Positions 1 to 9,716 of a stretch of DNA of 64,000 nucleotides are shown piece by piece (within the stretch, counting starts at the first letter, position 1; every line of letters begins with the position of its first letter). Under the pieces are notes generated by a model. The model had not been told where the DNA came from. It searched no databases and was given only the letters and a program-made list of their open reading frames with translations. A program made the translations under genes and the position numbers. The stretch spans positions 12,328 through 76,327 of the forward strand of contig DIZI01000044.1 of NCBI GenBank assembly GCA_002427885.1, in the 5' to 3' direction. The stretch comes from Paludibacter sp. UBA6032 (GTDB lineage Bacteria > Bacteroidota > Bacteroidia > Bacteroidales > Paludibacteraceae).

Positions 1-1920
1 TATGATGGAGGTACTTCATTGGGCTGCCTTGATTTTACAAAGTTTAAGAGTGATGAAATCCTTCTTTTTTCGGACGGAATGACAACCTTTGGTAGTATGG
101 AACCAAAGTTTTCGAACACACCGGTGTTCACTTTGAATTCGAATGTTACTGCCAATCCATTGTTTCTTACCTACCTGGCTCAACGCAGCGGAGTGTATAT
201 TGATTTAAATAAGTTTAGCAGCGATGAAGTTGTGGCAAAACTAACGAACAATAATTATCATTTTATTTCGGCACAAATTAAGGATGGGCAGGTTTCAACT
301 GTTTACCCATCCATGCCTTGCCAATTTAACAATACGTTTAGCCTTGCCGGAACACTACCTGGAAAATCAGCAACACTTGTATTGAACTTTGGCTTTGGTT
401 CAACAATAACCTACTCTAAATTAATTTCTATAAATGTGGATAATTCTACCGATCAGGCAATTCTGAGCCGGATATGGGCTGACAAAAAAATTGCTGAGTT
501 GAGTCTTAATGAAGAAAAAAATAAAAATGAAATCACCCAAACCGGAAAGCAATTCGGAATAGTAACACCCAATACTTCATTAATCGTTCTCGAAAATATT
601 AACGATTATCTGGATAACGATATAGTGCCACCAACAGAAATGCAGGAGAAGTATTTTACACTTAAGGCGACTCGTGAAAAAGAAGGGGCAGAAAAAATAA
701 AATCACATATCGAATCTGTTGTAAGCCTTTCGGATGAACAAAGTAAATGGTGGAACAAAAACTTTATCTATACTCCTGACAAATCAACTAAAGCTAAACA
801 GTCTGGTGGTGTTCATTCCACTGCTCCGGTTATTGCAAGAGATGAAGAAGTAAGATCTCAGGAAGAATTGAATGTAACCGGAGCGGTTATGTCTATTGCC
901 GAGGTAAGGGGGAATGATGAAATAAATGGTCGTGATATAGCAGATATAAAAGAGAATGTGACACAGTCTCCCGGAGCTGAGCCAATATCTGTCAGAAATC
1001 CAGAAAGTAACTCAACAATTGAGTTGAATGCCTGGGATCCGCAAACCCCTTACTTAAAAGTTTTACAATATGCGGCGGCAGGATCAGAGTATCCTACTTA
1101 CCTGAAACTCAAAAAGGAATACGGTACAACCCCTTCATTTTATATTGATGCAGCCGATTTCTTTTCAAAATCAGGTAAAAAGGATACGGCTGTTACGGTT
1201 CTTTCAAACATCGCCGAGCTCAGACTTGAATCACCGCAATTATTACGTGTTCTCGGGAATAAACTTCTTGACTTTAAATGTTTTGCCGAAGCAGTGATGG
1301 TTTTCGAAAAGGTTCTGAAATTGAAAGGAGAAGAACCCCAGTCGTATCGTGATTTAGGACTTGCTTACGATGCTAATGGAAATTATCAACAAGCAATCAG
1401 CACGCTTTATGAAGTAGTGAAAAAAAACTGGGATAATCGATTCCCCGGGATAGAGTTAATCGTTATGAATGAAATCAATAATATTCTTGCCCTCCATCCG
1501 ACGCTTGATTCTGGTTTTATCGATCATCGTTTGATAAAGAAAGAGCCTGTAAGTATTCGGGTTTGTTTGACCTGGGATACTGATAATTGCGATATGGATC
1601 TTTGGGTTACAGATCCTGTCGGTGAAAAATGTTTCTATGAACATAATCTCACCCGCATTGGAGGTAAAATTTCAACTGACTTTATCAATGGTTATGGTCC
1701 TGAAGAATTCATGATCAGGAAAGCGATAAATGGCAAATATTTAGTGCAGGCTAATTATTATGGCACACACTCGCAATCGATACTGGCACCTGTGAATTTG
1801 CATTTGGTTTTTATCACAAATTTCGGGAAACCCAATCAAAAGAAACAAGAATTGACTATACGGCTCGAGAATAAGCAAGATGTCATTAATGTGGGTAAAT
1901 TTAGTTTTATGACCAATTAA
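1..1920 (+). CDS. vWA/TPR/DUF2135 protein, 3' part (VIT-type family)
   Basis: The reading frame is open from base 1, so the gene starts outside the window; the TTG at 19 is not a credible start. The first residues contain a DGGTS stretch followed by LLFSDG, which fits the end of a von Willebrand A (MIDAS) domain. Residues about 365-475 form TPR-like helical repeats. Residues about 515-610 match a DUF2135 (YfaP-like) beta domain, with paired Asp residues in TDNCDMDLWV. In Bacteroidota this order usually follows an N-terminal VIT domain and a signal peptide, giving a periplasmic or surface protein of unknown role. The domain calls come from motif recognition; the missing N-terminus is inferred. 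Confidence 0.75.
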   Translation, partial: YDGGTSLGCLDFTKFKSDEILLFSDGMTTFGSMEPKFSNTPVFTLNSNVTANPLFLTYLAQRSGVYIDLNKFSSDEVVAKLTNNNYHFISAQIKDGQVSTVYPSMPCQFNNTFSLAGTLPGKSATLVLNFGFGSTITYSKLISINVDNSTDQAILSRIWADKKIAELSLNEEKNKNEITQTGKQFGIVTPNTSLIVLENINDYLDNDIVPPTEMQEKYFTLKATREKEGAEKIKSHIESVVSLSDEQSKWWNKNFIYTPDKSTKAKQSGGVHSTAPVIARDEEVRSQEELNVTGAVMSIAEVRGNDEINGRDIADIKENVTQSPGAEPISVRNPESNSTIELNAWDPQTPYLKVLQYAAAGSEYPTYLKLKKEYGTTPSFYIDAADFFSKSGKKDTAVTVLSNIAELRLESPQLLRVLGNKLLDFKCFAEAVMVFEKVLKLKGEEPQSYRDLGLAYDANGNYQQAISTLYEVVKKNWDNRFPGIELIVMNEINNILALHPTLDSGFIDHRLIKKEPVSIRVCLTWDTDNCDMDLWVTDPVGEKCFYEHNLTRIGGKISTDFINGYGPEEFMIRKAINGKYLVQANYYGTHSQSILAPVNLHLVFITNFGKPNQKKQELTIRLENKQDVINVGKFSFMTN

Positions 1921-1952
1921 TTTCAATACTGGTATTTAAAAACAATCACTTT

Positions 1953-1980
1953 CCCTCTCCCGATAACTATCAGGAGAGGG
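1953..1980. terminator. Hairpin after the vWA gene, degenerate CCCGATAGCTATCGGG repeat
   Basis: CCCTCTCC and GGAGAGGG pair as an 8-bp stem around a CGATAACTATCA centre. It lies between the converging ends of the vWA gene and the DUF2807 gene. There is no T-run, so it may be a repeat element serving as a weak terminator. Confidence 0.4.
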
Positions 1981-2073
1981 TATAATGGTTAAACGTTTTT
2001 ATCACAGCACCTGCGCGATTGTCCGCAAAGGTACTTTTACGATTATCAGTTTGAAAATTATTTCAGAAAATAT

Positions 2074-2805
2074 TTATTTCTTAATCACAACACCACTTCC
2101 CGGCGTACTGGAATTCACTGTTCCCGGGTTTCCATAGTAATAAATATTTCCCGAACCGGTAATTTTGGCTTTTAGTTCATTCGTTACGTTTACATCAATA
2201 TTTCCACTACCCGTTATTGTACAATCGGCGCTGAATGCTATCAAATCAGATAAATGAATATCTCCACTGCCGGAAATTAATGCTTTTACACTCTTAGCAT
2301 TCCCTGTTGCAGAAATATTTCCACTTCCAAGAACAGTTACTTCAACATCTTTAATATCCAGACGCTGAGTAGCATCAATATTTCCACTTCCGGTTATGAT
2401 CATTCGTTCGATATCTTTGAATGCTGAATTTATTTTCATATCACCACTTCCGGTGATACTTAATGATTTCAAGGTATCCGGCATTGTAATCATTACTTTT
2501 GCCTTGCTGTTATTCAAAATTGTAGTAGATGGTTCAACAGAGATTGTCAACTTGTGATCCACGATTTTCAGCGAAAGATATTGAATTATATTTTCATAAT
2601 CAGATACTTCCACGCTGTATGTATCGCCTTTGACAATTTCAGCATCGGCCGACGAAACTATTTCAACTGAATTAAAATCAGTGACAGTTCTACTCTCTGA
2701 AAGGATGTTACCGGAACCGGTTATTCCAAACCAGTTAGTGCAAGAGCCCAATAAAAATGGGAAAAGCAAAAATGCTGCAGTTCTTACTAAATGTTTCTTT
2801 ACCAT
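2074..2805 (-). CDS. DUF2807 (head GIN) lipoprotein with repeated GSGN/D motifs
   Basis: This is a 243-residue secreted lipoprotein. Residues 1-21 are a signal peptide and Cys22 in LLGSC is the lipidation site. The rest is a right-handed beta-helix-like DUF2807 (putative auto-transporter adhesin, head GIN) domain, in which the motif (I/V/L)xGSG(N/D)(I/M) recurs seven times from about residue 27 to 225. Each repeat probably forms a coil turn with GSG at the corner. The family is common in Bacteroidota and its role is unknown; an envelope or surface location is expected. The gene stands alone, and its 3' end faces the vWA gene. Confidence 0.85.
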   Translation of the reverse strand: MVKKHLVRTAAFLLFPFLLGSCTNWFGITGSGNILSESRTVTDFNSVEIVSSADAEIVKGDTYSVEVSDYENIIQYLSLKIVDHKLTISVEPSTTILNNSKAKVMITMPDTLKSLSITGSGDMKINSAFKDIERMIITGSGNIDATQRLDIKDVEVTVLGSGNISATGNAKSVKALISGSGDIHLSDLIAFSADCTITGSGNIDVNVTNELKAKITGSGNIYYYGNPGTVNSSTPGSGVVIKK

Positions 2806-2821
2806 ACGTTTTAATTTTTAA

Positions 2822-3282
2822 AAATTGAGTTACTATTATTTTCTTTAGTTGGTATCCTGAATTAAATGAATCTCAATCCTGCTTCCACACCCGCTTAACT
2901 TTTCAGACTATATCCGTTATTGTAGTCCTTATTTTCAATAGATTAAGGGTTTTTAAAGCATTTATTTATACATTTTCAATTAAGGGCACAAATCATTTTT
3001 AAAAACAAGGTTTTTATTGAAACCCTTAGTAGCAAACAGTAAACCCCATCAAGTCTCACCCTTATTTTATTTTGTATATATGATTACCAATGTGTTAAGT
3101 TTATTCTTATCTCGAACTCACGTTAATTAAGTATTTCAGGTTACACCCTTTGCTCAGATTTATGCAATACAGAATCTGACTTCTGAATCTCAAAATATAC
3201 AAATATATAAATTTTTAAGTTGAAACTGAACTATTCCAACGAAACTTCACTTATATATTGTATTAATTAAAAATTCACTGAC
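2822..3282. other. Intergenic region, 461 bases
   Basis: This AT-rich gap lies between divergent genes. No open frame, tRNA or repeat with support was seen. It must hold the promoters of the DUF2807 gene and the cytochrome gene, but no clear TAnnTTTG box with a -33 partner could be picked out. Confidence 0.6.
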
Positions 3283-3837
3283 ATGAAAAAAGTCCTTATT
3301 ACTATCGCTATAACACTCGTTGTTCTGGTCGTCGGCGCTTTTATTTATATTTCATCCGGAGCTTACGACATTAGCCAACTTTCACATCACAATAAGCTTA
3401 CACTCTCAATTATTAAAATGACAACGCACAGGTCGGTAGACAGAAGGATGTCTGAAAACCCGGTACCTGACAACCTGAAAGATTCGACTGTACTGGTGAC
3501 CGGTTTTCAACATTACAACCAAATGTGTGTAAGTTGTCACGGTGCGCCCGGCATTCAACCCAACGAAATGGTGGAAGGTTTGTATCCGAAACCTCCACTC
3601 ATGTACAAACACGGCGAAGAAGATGCAGCCCAGGAATTCTTCTGGGTTATCAAAAACGGAATTAAGATGACAAGTATGCCGGCATTCAAGCCAACTCACA
3701 CAGATGCACAAATATGGGCAATGGCAGCATTTGTTACACAAAAACTGGCTAAAATGTCACCCGATGAATACAAGGCATGGATGAAGAAATATGGCGAAAC
3801 AGACAACGAATCAGAAACCCCAGTAACTATGCCATAA
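3283..3837 (+). CDS. Membrane-anchored c-type cytochrome
   Basis: The 184-residue protein has one N-terminal membrane segment (about residues 4-24) that anchors a periplasmic cytochrome c domain. The heme-binding CVSCH motif is at residues 82-86, and Met132 in TSMPAF is the likely axial ligand. One CXXCH means a single heme. The domain resembles the cytochrome c/cbb3-type fold (PF13442) and would carry electrons in the periplasm. No oxidase or reductase genes are adjacent, so its partners are unknown. The C-terminus is a short acidic tail. Confidence 0.85.
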   Translation: MKKVLITIAITLVVLVVGAFIYISSGAYDISQLSHHNKLTLSIIKMTTHRSVDRRMSENPVPDNLKDSTVLVTGFQHYNQMCVSCHGAPGIQPNEMVEGLYPKPPLMYKHGEEDAAQEFFWVIKNGIKMTSMPAFKPTHTDAQIWAMAAFVTQKLAKMSPDEYKAWMKKYGETDNESETPVTMP

Positions 3838-3871
3838 ATAGCCTCAAACTGGTCTTTGTTACAAACGATGA

Positions 3872-3909
3872 GTAGAGTGCTAAATTCAGCCGAACGGTGA
3901 ATACTCTAC
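3872..3909. repeat. Bulged hairpin downstream of the cytochrome gene
   Basis: GTAGAGT pairs with ACTCTAC and ATTCA with TGAAT, with a 5-base bulge on the left arm and loop GCCGAACGG. No T-run follows. It could aid termination or be a degenerate repeat. Confidence 0.4.
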
Positions 3910-4025
3910 ACGACTGTAGTCAGTACATGTTATTTGTAGAATCAATCTCTTGCCCAATCGTGATAATTGGAAAATTAAAACGGCCGGGCAAAACGTTAAC
4001 CTTATAAATTAAATCAACACTCATT

Positions 4026-4466
4026 ATGAAACTAATAGCTAAAGCAACAATACAGATTCAAAAACCGATAACAGAAGTTTTTGAAGGAATTGTAAATCCT
4101 GAAAAGATGACGAACTATTTCATTTCCGAAAGTAGTGGACGAATGGAAACAGGAAAAAACCTAATTTGGAAATTTCCTGAATTTAATGATAAATGTCAGG
4201 TAAAAGAAATTAAAATTGTTGCCAATCAGTCCGTTTCATTTGTTTGGGACAAAGAAACCCTTGTAAAAATTGAACTGGAATCACAACCTGATAAAAGTAC
4301 ATTAGTAAAAGTGACCGAAGACGGAAAAACTTACAACGAAGATAATCTGAAGTGGCTGATAGGGAATACGGAAGGTTGGGCCAATTTTCTGGCTTGCATG
4401 AAGGCTTATCTTGAATATGGGATACAACTTCGCAAGGGAGCATTTGATTTTATGAGAATAAAATGA
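4026..4466 (+). CDS. SRPBCC (AHSA1/START-like) domain protein
   Basis: The 146-residue protein starts with an IAKATIQIQKPITEVFEGIVNPEKM segment typical of the AHSA1/SRPBCC helix-grip fold. It continues with alternating strands and ends in the usual long C-terminal helix (WLIGNTEGWANFLACMKAYL). This fold makes a cytosolic cavity for a hydrophobic ligand. Members are often annotated as polyketide cyclase or ATPase-activator-like proteins, with no defined substrate. It stands alone on its strand, 188 bases after the cytochrome gene. Confidence 0.8.
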   Translation: MKLIAKATIQIQKPITEVFEGIVNPEKMTNYFISESSGRMETGKNLIWKFPEFNDKCQVKEIKIVANQSVSFVWDKETLVKIELESQPDKSTLVKVTEDGKTYNEDNLKWLIGNTEGWANFLACMKAYLEYGIQLRKGAFDFMRIK

Positions 4467-4852
4467 AAACCACTAATACATTTTACCCGCATCAAGAACC
4501 CATGTTCTAAAGGATATGTTTCTTAAATAAGTAAGGAAAGGCAATGTTGGCGACTAAAGTGCAATTGTCAGGATCAGAATTTTCAGAATTTTTAAATAAC
4601 CAGAATGAAGATATGCTCTGTTCAAATTTATATTTTGTAGATTATTCCCCTTTGGTCAGTGACTATTGGTTCTGATGCTGACAGTTTAGTCGGTTGTGAT
4701 TTCTCCCGCATTTATTATGTACTTTTGTACGAACAGCCGGTTGATTGATTTATAACAATTAAGTAAAGCATATTTCGACCATTCTTTATACCTGTTCATC
4801 ATTTCAAACAGATAGCAAAATAATTTTAGTAACATATATTACACAACCAAAA
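4467..4852. other. Intergenic region, 386 bases
   Basis: No gene was recognised here. The only signal is a possible promoter near 4720 (separate entry). The rest shows no repeat or open frame with support. Confidence 0.5.
4694..4727 (+). promoter_or_regulatory. Possible promoter of the nitroreductase gene
   Basis: TACTTTTG at 4720-4727 fits the Bacteroidota -7 box TAnnTTTG, with TTG at 4694-4696 as a distant -33. The 23-base spacing is longer than the usual 19-21, so this is tentative. The -7 box lies inside a GTACttttGTAC palindrome that could be an operator. Confidence 0.35.
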
Positions 4853-5575
4853 ATGACTTTAGAAGAAATAATAAATTTCAGACGTTCTGTAAGACACTAC
4901 AAGGATCTTCCCATTGATTCTGAAAAAGTAAAACATTGTATAGAACTGGCAACGTTGGCTCCCAACAGTTCCAATATGCAACTATGGGAGTTTTATCACA
5001 TAACAAATCCGGAAATTCTAAAGGAACTCTCAGTTGCCTGTTTAAATCAAAAAGCGGCGACAACAGCCCAACAAATGGTAGTTTTCGTAACCAGACAGGA
5101 TTTGTACCGGAAAAGAGCAAAAAAAATGATGGACCTGGAAACTCAGAATGTACTGAAAAATAGCCCAAAAGAGAAACAGCAGAAAAGAATCAAAACCTGG
5201 AAATTGTATTATGGAAATGTAATGCCATTTTTGTATTCCCGCTTTTTGGGGATTTTCGGGATTGTGCGAAAAATCCTGGTCAATATTATTGGGATTTTCA
5301 GAACAATCACTTATCAGGTATCTGAAAACGACGTGAGAGTCGTCGTTCATAAAACCTGTGCTTTGGCGGCGCAAACGTTTATGTTAGTAATGGCCGGTGA
5401 AAGTTATGACACCTGTCCGATGGAAGGTTTTGATGGTCGGAAAGTGAAAAGCATCCTGAAATTGCCTTTGGGGGCAGAAATCAATATGATTATTTCCTGT
5501 GGAATCAGAGAAGAACACGGAGTTTGGGGAGACAGAATGAGAATTCCTTTCGACGAAGTTTATCAACGGATTTGA
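4853..5575 (+). CDS. Nitroreductase-family FMN protein
   Basis: The 240-residue protein begins with the family signature for FMN binding, RRSVRHYKDLPI (residues 10-21), followed by LAPNSSNMQLWEFY. The C-terminal GVWGDRMRIPFDEV segment closes the flavin site. Members reduce nitro groups, quinones or enals with NAD(P)H as cytosolic dimers; the substrate here is unknown. Residues about 95-150 (around YYGNVMPFLYSRFLGIF) are a hydrophobic insert not found in the shortest members and could lie over the active site or touch the membrane. It is a single gene upstream of the PBP. Confidence 0.85.
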   Translation: MTLEEIINFRRSVRHYKDLPIDSEKVKHCIELATLAPNSSNMQLWEFYHITNPEILKELSVACLNQKAATTAQQMVVFVTRQDLYRKRAKKMMDLETQNVLKNSPKEKQQKRIKTWKLYYGNVMPFLYSRFLGIFGIVRKILVNIIGIFRTITYQVSENDVRVVVHKTCALAAQTFMLVMAGESYDTCPMEGFDGRKVKSILKLPLGAEINMIISCGIREEHGVWGDRMRIPFDEVYQRI

Positions 5576-5685
5576 AAAACAACAAAACTCACTCTTCCTC
5601 GTTACTATAGCTGTCGTGAGTAGCTGAGTATCGAAATTAATCATAAAGTAAGTAACGGATTTATCTCTTTTAAATAATTAGAAAT

Positions 5686-7851
5686 ATGGAACTTCCAAAA
5701 ATATTGCTTTTAAAAAAAATCCTGAAATATTTTTTGATTTTCCTGTCTTCCATACTGCTTTTATGCGTGTTGTTGTTTTTTTTAGTGTATTCGGGGATAT
5801 TTGGATCCTTACCCGATAAGCAAGCGCTGAAAGCAATCAATAATGAAGAAGCTTCGCTGGTAATATCTTCCGACAGCGTAATCATCGGGAAGTTTTTTGC
5901 CGAGAATCGAACCAATATCTCCAACACTGAAATTCCCGTTCATCTTAAAAATGCATTGATTGCCACTGAAGACAAGCGCTTTTTTACCCATGGCGGTTAC
6001 GATCTTCAGAGTTATTTTCGTGTTTTTTTTAAAAGTATCCTTTGGGGCGAAAGCCAGGGCGGTGGTGGAAGTACGCTGACACAACAATTGGTAAAAAACT
6101 TGTATGGCCGCCGGAATTATGGGTTCCTGAGTCTGCCAGTGAACAAGATAAGGGAAATTATTATTGCTGCACGTATGGAGGAAGTGTACAACAAAGAGGA
6201 ACTCTTGGTGCTTTACCTGAATTCCGTCCCTTTTGGCGAAGATGTTTACGGGGTGGAAGCTGCCTCACACCGGTATTTCAATAAACCTGCCCGCAAGCTG
6301 AAAGTGGAAGAATCGGCTGTATTAGTGGGATTACTGAAAGCGAATACCTATTTTAATCCACGTCTTAATCCCAAAAATTCGCTGGAGCGCAGAAACATGG
6401 TACTGACTTTAATGGAAAAACAAAAGTATCTGACAAAGGCTAAGTTGGATAGTTTGCGGAAAATCCCGTTAAGACTGAACTATGAAAACATGAATACTGA
6501 AGCTCCGGCTGGCTATTTTGTCTATCAGGTAAAGAAAAAAACGGAGAAAATTCTGGAAGATATTCAACGGAAAGAGGGTAAGGAATATGACCTGAATAAA
6601 GATGGGCTCAAAATATACACGACCCTGAATATGAAGATTCAGCAAGCAACTACCGAAGGCATACACAACCATTTGTACAGTATGCAAAAGTTGCTGGATA
6701 ATGAGCTTCAAAATCACAATATAAAAAAACAATGGTATAGTAAACAGTTCAACCTGCATGGTGCAGATAATTCAGGCAAAAAAAACATCGAGGTATTTGA
6801 CTGGAAAGGTATCGTTAGCAGAAAAATGAATAAGACAGACAGTTTGTGGTATTACTACAAAATGCTGAATGCTTCGGTACTTATTACTAACCCGAAAAAT
6901 GGAGCGGTCATTACCTGGATTGGTGGTAACGACTTCAGTAGACTTCCTTTTGATATGGTGCTGTCGCACCGTCAGATTGCTTCAACCTTTAAGCCATTTT
7001 TATATGCTACGGCGCTGGAGAACAATTTTACTCCCTGTACCTACCTTAAAAATATTCAAAAAGTATATCCTGAATACGAAAACTGGGAACCGCAAAATTT
7101 TGATCATACATTTACAAAAGACAGCACGGTTGCTCTTTGGTATGCCCTGGCTCACTCCATGAACCTGCCTACACTGGATTTGTACTTTCAAACAGGGCGC
7201 GATAAACTTATTACTACCTGTAACAGGCTGCATTTTCCAACTACAAATGATGACTCGCCATCCATTGCTCTGGGAACACTTGATTTATCCCTCTATGAGG
7301 TTGTTCGTGCCTACGGTGCTTTTGCCAATAAGGGTGAAATGACAGAGCCGGTGATGATTAATAAAATCACCGATGCCAAAGGAAAAGTCCTGTTCGAAAG
7401 AAAGGATGCCGGTGTTGAAAAAGTTTTCAACAAAGAAACCACTGAAAGGATTACGGCCATATTACAAAAAGCCATCAACGAGGGAACAGGAACACGCATT
7501 AGGAACCAGTTTGCTATTCGTGCCGACCTTGCCGGTAAAACCGGTACGGCCGAAAACTATACAAATGCATGGTTTATTGCTTATACGCCCGATTTGGTGG
7601 TGGGAACCTGGGTTGGTGCAAGTTCGCCTGAAGTTCATTTTTACAGTGGAAACGGTTCGGGCTCTTCATTGGCATTGCCCATAGTTGGTCATGTACTTCG
7701 TGCAATTGAGAATAATGCCGGTTGGAGAAAACAATTTCTTACTCCTTTTATAATTCCCGATTCTGTTTCTAATGAATTAAATTGCGATCCCTACAAAGAA
7801 ACCGGAATAACTGGATTTTTTAATCGTTTATTTCATCGGGAAAATAAATAA
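5686..7851 (+). CDS. Class A penicillin-binding protein (PBP1A family)
   Basis: The 721-residue bifunctional peptidoglycan synthase has one membrane segment (about residues 12-37) and acts in the periplasm. The glycosyltransferase (GT51) domain has Glu95 in ATEDKRFF and the GGGSTLTQQLVKNL motif. The transpeptidase domain has the three canonical motifs: SxxK (S433-K436, STFK), SxN (S491-N493, SMN) and KTGT (618-621). All catalytic residues are present, so it should polymerise glycan strands and cross-link peptides. At 721 residues it is close to the usual length for Bacteroidota. No cell-division genes are adjacent. Confidence 0.93.
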   Translation: MELPKILLLKKILKYFLIFLSSILLLCVLLFFLVYSGIFGSLPDKQALKAINNEEASLVISSDSVIIGKFFAENRTNISNTEIPVHLKNALIATEDKRFFTHGGYDLQSYFRVFFKSILWGESQGGGGSTLTQQLVKNLYGRRNYGFLSLPVNKIREIIIAARMEEVYNKEELLVLYLNSVPFGEDVYGVEAASHRYFNKPARKLKVEESAVLVGLLKANTYFNPRLNPKNSLERRNMVLTLMEKQKYLTKAKLDSLRKIPLRLNYENMNTEAPAGYFVYQVKKKTEKILEDIQRKEGKEYDLNKDGLKIYTTLNMKIQQATTEGIHNHLYSMQKLLDNELQNHNIKKQWYSKQFNLHGADNSGKKNIEVFDWKGIVSRKMNKTDSLWYYYKMLNASVLITNPKNGAVITWIGGNDFSRLPFDMVLSHRQIASTFKPFLYATALENNFTPCTYLKNIQKVYPEYENWEPQNFDHTFTKDSTVALWYALAHSMNLPTLDLYFQTGRDKLITTCNRLHFPTTNDDSPSIALGTLDLSLYEVVRAYGAFANKGEMTEPVMINKITDAKGKVLFERKDAGVEKVFNKETTERITAILQKAINEGTGTRIRNQFAIRADLAGKTGTAENYTNAWFIAYTPDLVVGTWVGASSPEVHFYSGNGSGSSLALPIVGHVLRAIENNAGWRKQFLTPFIIPDSVSNELNCDPYKETGITGFFNRLFHRENK

Positions 7852-7872
7852 TAATATCCCGGCTCTCTCCCT

Positions 7873-7975
7873 CGTTAGTTCCCGATAATTATTGGGAGAG
7901 GGGTTAATGGTTTGGCTTTTATAGCGCTCCCTGTTTGGCGTAGTCTCTTGACTAAGTTGTGATAAAAGGAAAGCT
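7873..7975. repeat. Degenerate palindromic repeats downstream of the PBP
   Basis: The segment has a degenerate CCCGATAGCTATCGGG element (TCCCGATAATTATTGGGAG). After it, 7930-7965 matches in reverse orientation the unit of the tandem array at 61129-61386 (shared words TCTCTTGA, GTTGTG and TAAAA). Confidence 0.45.
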
Positions 7976-8046
7976 CAGCTTTCCAAATTTAAAGAACTTC
8001 CCCGCTCCCCAACCCGGCTGCATTTGCAGAATAAATCTGTCAGAAA

Positions 8047-9429
8047 TCAATACGAATTCAACATTGTTCCGGTAGTTTCCATAGGTGTTTCGGGCATTTT
8101 AATTCCTCCGATAATCACATTTTCGAAAGATAAATTCTCTACATTCTTCATAATATAGGGAGTTTTGCAGCTTCGCAACTGAATGTTTTTCAAACGGACA
8201 TCCTTTATCGGATATTTTTCAATTCCAACAGCATATATGCCACATTCACCCGAACGATCGCCTGTTACATTTTCAATCAGGAAGTTTTGAAACCGAGGAG
8301 GATAGAACCCACCCCGGCTGCCGTGATAATTAGTCTCAAACCTGACTAATGCGGAGCGTACACTATCGCATTCGATATTCCGAATCCATACATTCCGGAT
8401 AAAGCCACCCCTGTCGGGATTCGATTTGAAATACACACCGCTCAACGAGTTTTTTATCCTTACGTTTTCCATAAAAACATTTTGTACCCCCGCAGACATC
8501 TCGCTTCCAATACAAAGTCCGTTGCATTTTGAATTGAATGTACAATTCCTGATCACAATATTTTCTGTTGGTTGTCCGATTCTCCAACCATCCTGATCCC
8601 TGCCTGCTTTTATGGCTATGGCATCATCGCCCACATTAAACGTGCTGTTTTCGATTAATACATTGCGTGTATATTCCGGATCGCAGCCATCATTATTCAG
8701 GTTATTGCTATTTATTTCCACTCCACGAACCGTTACATTGTTGCAAAACACCGGATGAATCACCCAATACGGTGCATCCGCAATATGTATATCCTGAATC
8801 AAAACATTAGAACATCCGAAGAATTCAATCATACTTGGTGGCAAATAGGAATCCAAACCAAAATTACGATTATCCACCGGAATCTGGTCAATTCCCATTT
8901 GACGGATTAAATCCTGCATTCTTGAACCTTGTGGCCGCCACGTTGCAAATACGATTGCAGCACTGCCATTCAATGTCCCTTTTCCTGTAATTGCAACATT
9001 CGATACATGATAGGCATAAACCAGGGGTGAATAATTAAACATTTCTGTTCCTTCCCAAACAGTAAGAACAAAAGGAGAATAGTCCTGAGGTTTTGAACTG
9101 AAAATAATTTCAGCACCTTCCTCCAAATGAAGGTTTACGTTACTTTTCAGAATGATAGAACCTGCCACATAATACTTCCCCGAAGGTACAATGACAGTTC
9201 CGCCATTTTGGTTGCTGCAAACAGTAATTGCTTTATTAATGCTGTTGCGCGAATCGGTAGCTCCATTATTCATTGCACCAAAGTCAGTAACAGTATAACT
9301 TCGATTCGGAAATGAGGGAGCAACAATGTTTTTTAAAATACTTTTAACGTTGACCAATTGTGCTTTCATGGGTGAAAAGATAAACAAACCTGTAATTGAA
9401 ACAATAAATATTAAACCTTTTCTATTCAT
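8047..9429 (-). CDS. Glycoside hydrolase family 28 (polygalacturonase-like), secreted
   Basis: The start at 9429 was chosen because it begins a clear signal peptide (MNRKGLIF... ending SPMKAQ). The open frame extends 70 codons further upstream, but that part is not coding-like. The mature part is a parallel beta-helix. GH28 landmarks are visible: NNDGCDP (family NTD), GDDAIAIKAG with the catalytic Asp pair, and VRIKN (family RIK). The usual GHG motif is replaced by CNG in KCNGLCIGSE, so the conserved His is Asn. It probably cleaves or trims galacturonan-type pectin in the periplasm or outside; the substrate is uncertain because of that change. It fits the hexuronate genes at 47-57 kb but is not linked to them in an operon. 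Confidence 0.85.
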   Translation of the reverse strand: MNRKGLIFIVSITGLFIFSPMKAQLVNVKSILKNIVAPSFPNRSYTVTDFGAMNNGATDSRNSINKAITVCSNQNGGTVIVPSGKYYVAGSIILKSNVNLHLEEGAEIIFSSKPQDYSPFVLTVWEGTEMFNYSPLVYAYHVSNVAITGKGTLNGSAAIVFATWRPQGSRMQDLIRQMGIDQIPVDNRNFGLDSYLPPSMIEFFGCSNVLIQDIHIADAPYWVIHPVFCNNVTVRGVEINSNNLNNDGCDPEYTRNVLIENSTFNVGDDAIAIKAGRDQDGWRIGQPTENIVIRNCTFNSKCNGLCIGSEMSAGVQNVFMENVRIKNSLSGVYFKSNPDRGGFIRNVWIRNIECDSVRSALVRFETNYHGSRGGFYPPRFQNFLIENVTGDRSGECGIYAVGIEKYPIKDVRLKNIQLRSCKTPYIMKNVENLSFENVIIGGIKMPETPMETTGTMLNSY

Positions 9430-9455
9430 TTTGTTGTGTATTCTATTTATGATTA

Positions 9456-9463
9456 CAAATATA
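9456..9463 (-). promoter_or_regulatory. -7 box of the GH28 gene
   Basis: On the minus strand the box reads TATATTTG, an exact TAnnTTTG match, 27 bases upstream of the chosen start. No -33 TTTG was found at the usual distance. Its position supports the shorter start at 9429, because the longer frame would begin upstream of the promoter. Confidence 0.45.
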
Positions 9464-9716
9464 CTGTTTATTTGTTTTAATCGCATAAAAAAGAAGTTCC
9501 ATAGTAACGTGGACAGCGGCCGTGAGAGTATATCCGAAAGAGTAGGGGATATGCATATTCGATATGAACTTTCCCGGAAGGAAAGCTGCTTTATTTTGAA
9601 AGAATTAATAAACAGCATTATGTCTTTTACAGTAGCCATCTTACGGGCAGGAAAATTAATAAATGCCTAAGAGTATTATGCCTGCAAGCCACCCGTAAAG
9701 CAAAAAAAAATGATAT

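Noticed and set aside
8047..9639. Longer GH28 start at 9639
   Set aside because: It would begin upstream of the TATATTTG box and bury the signal peptide behind 70 non-coding-like residues.
9326..9670. 114-codon plus-strand frame overlapping the GH28 5' end
   Set aside because: It runs antisense to the GH28 signal-peptide region and its promoter, and shows no family features.
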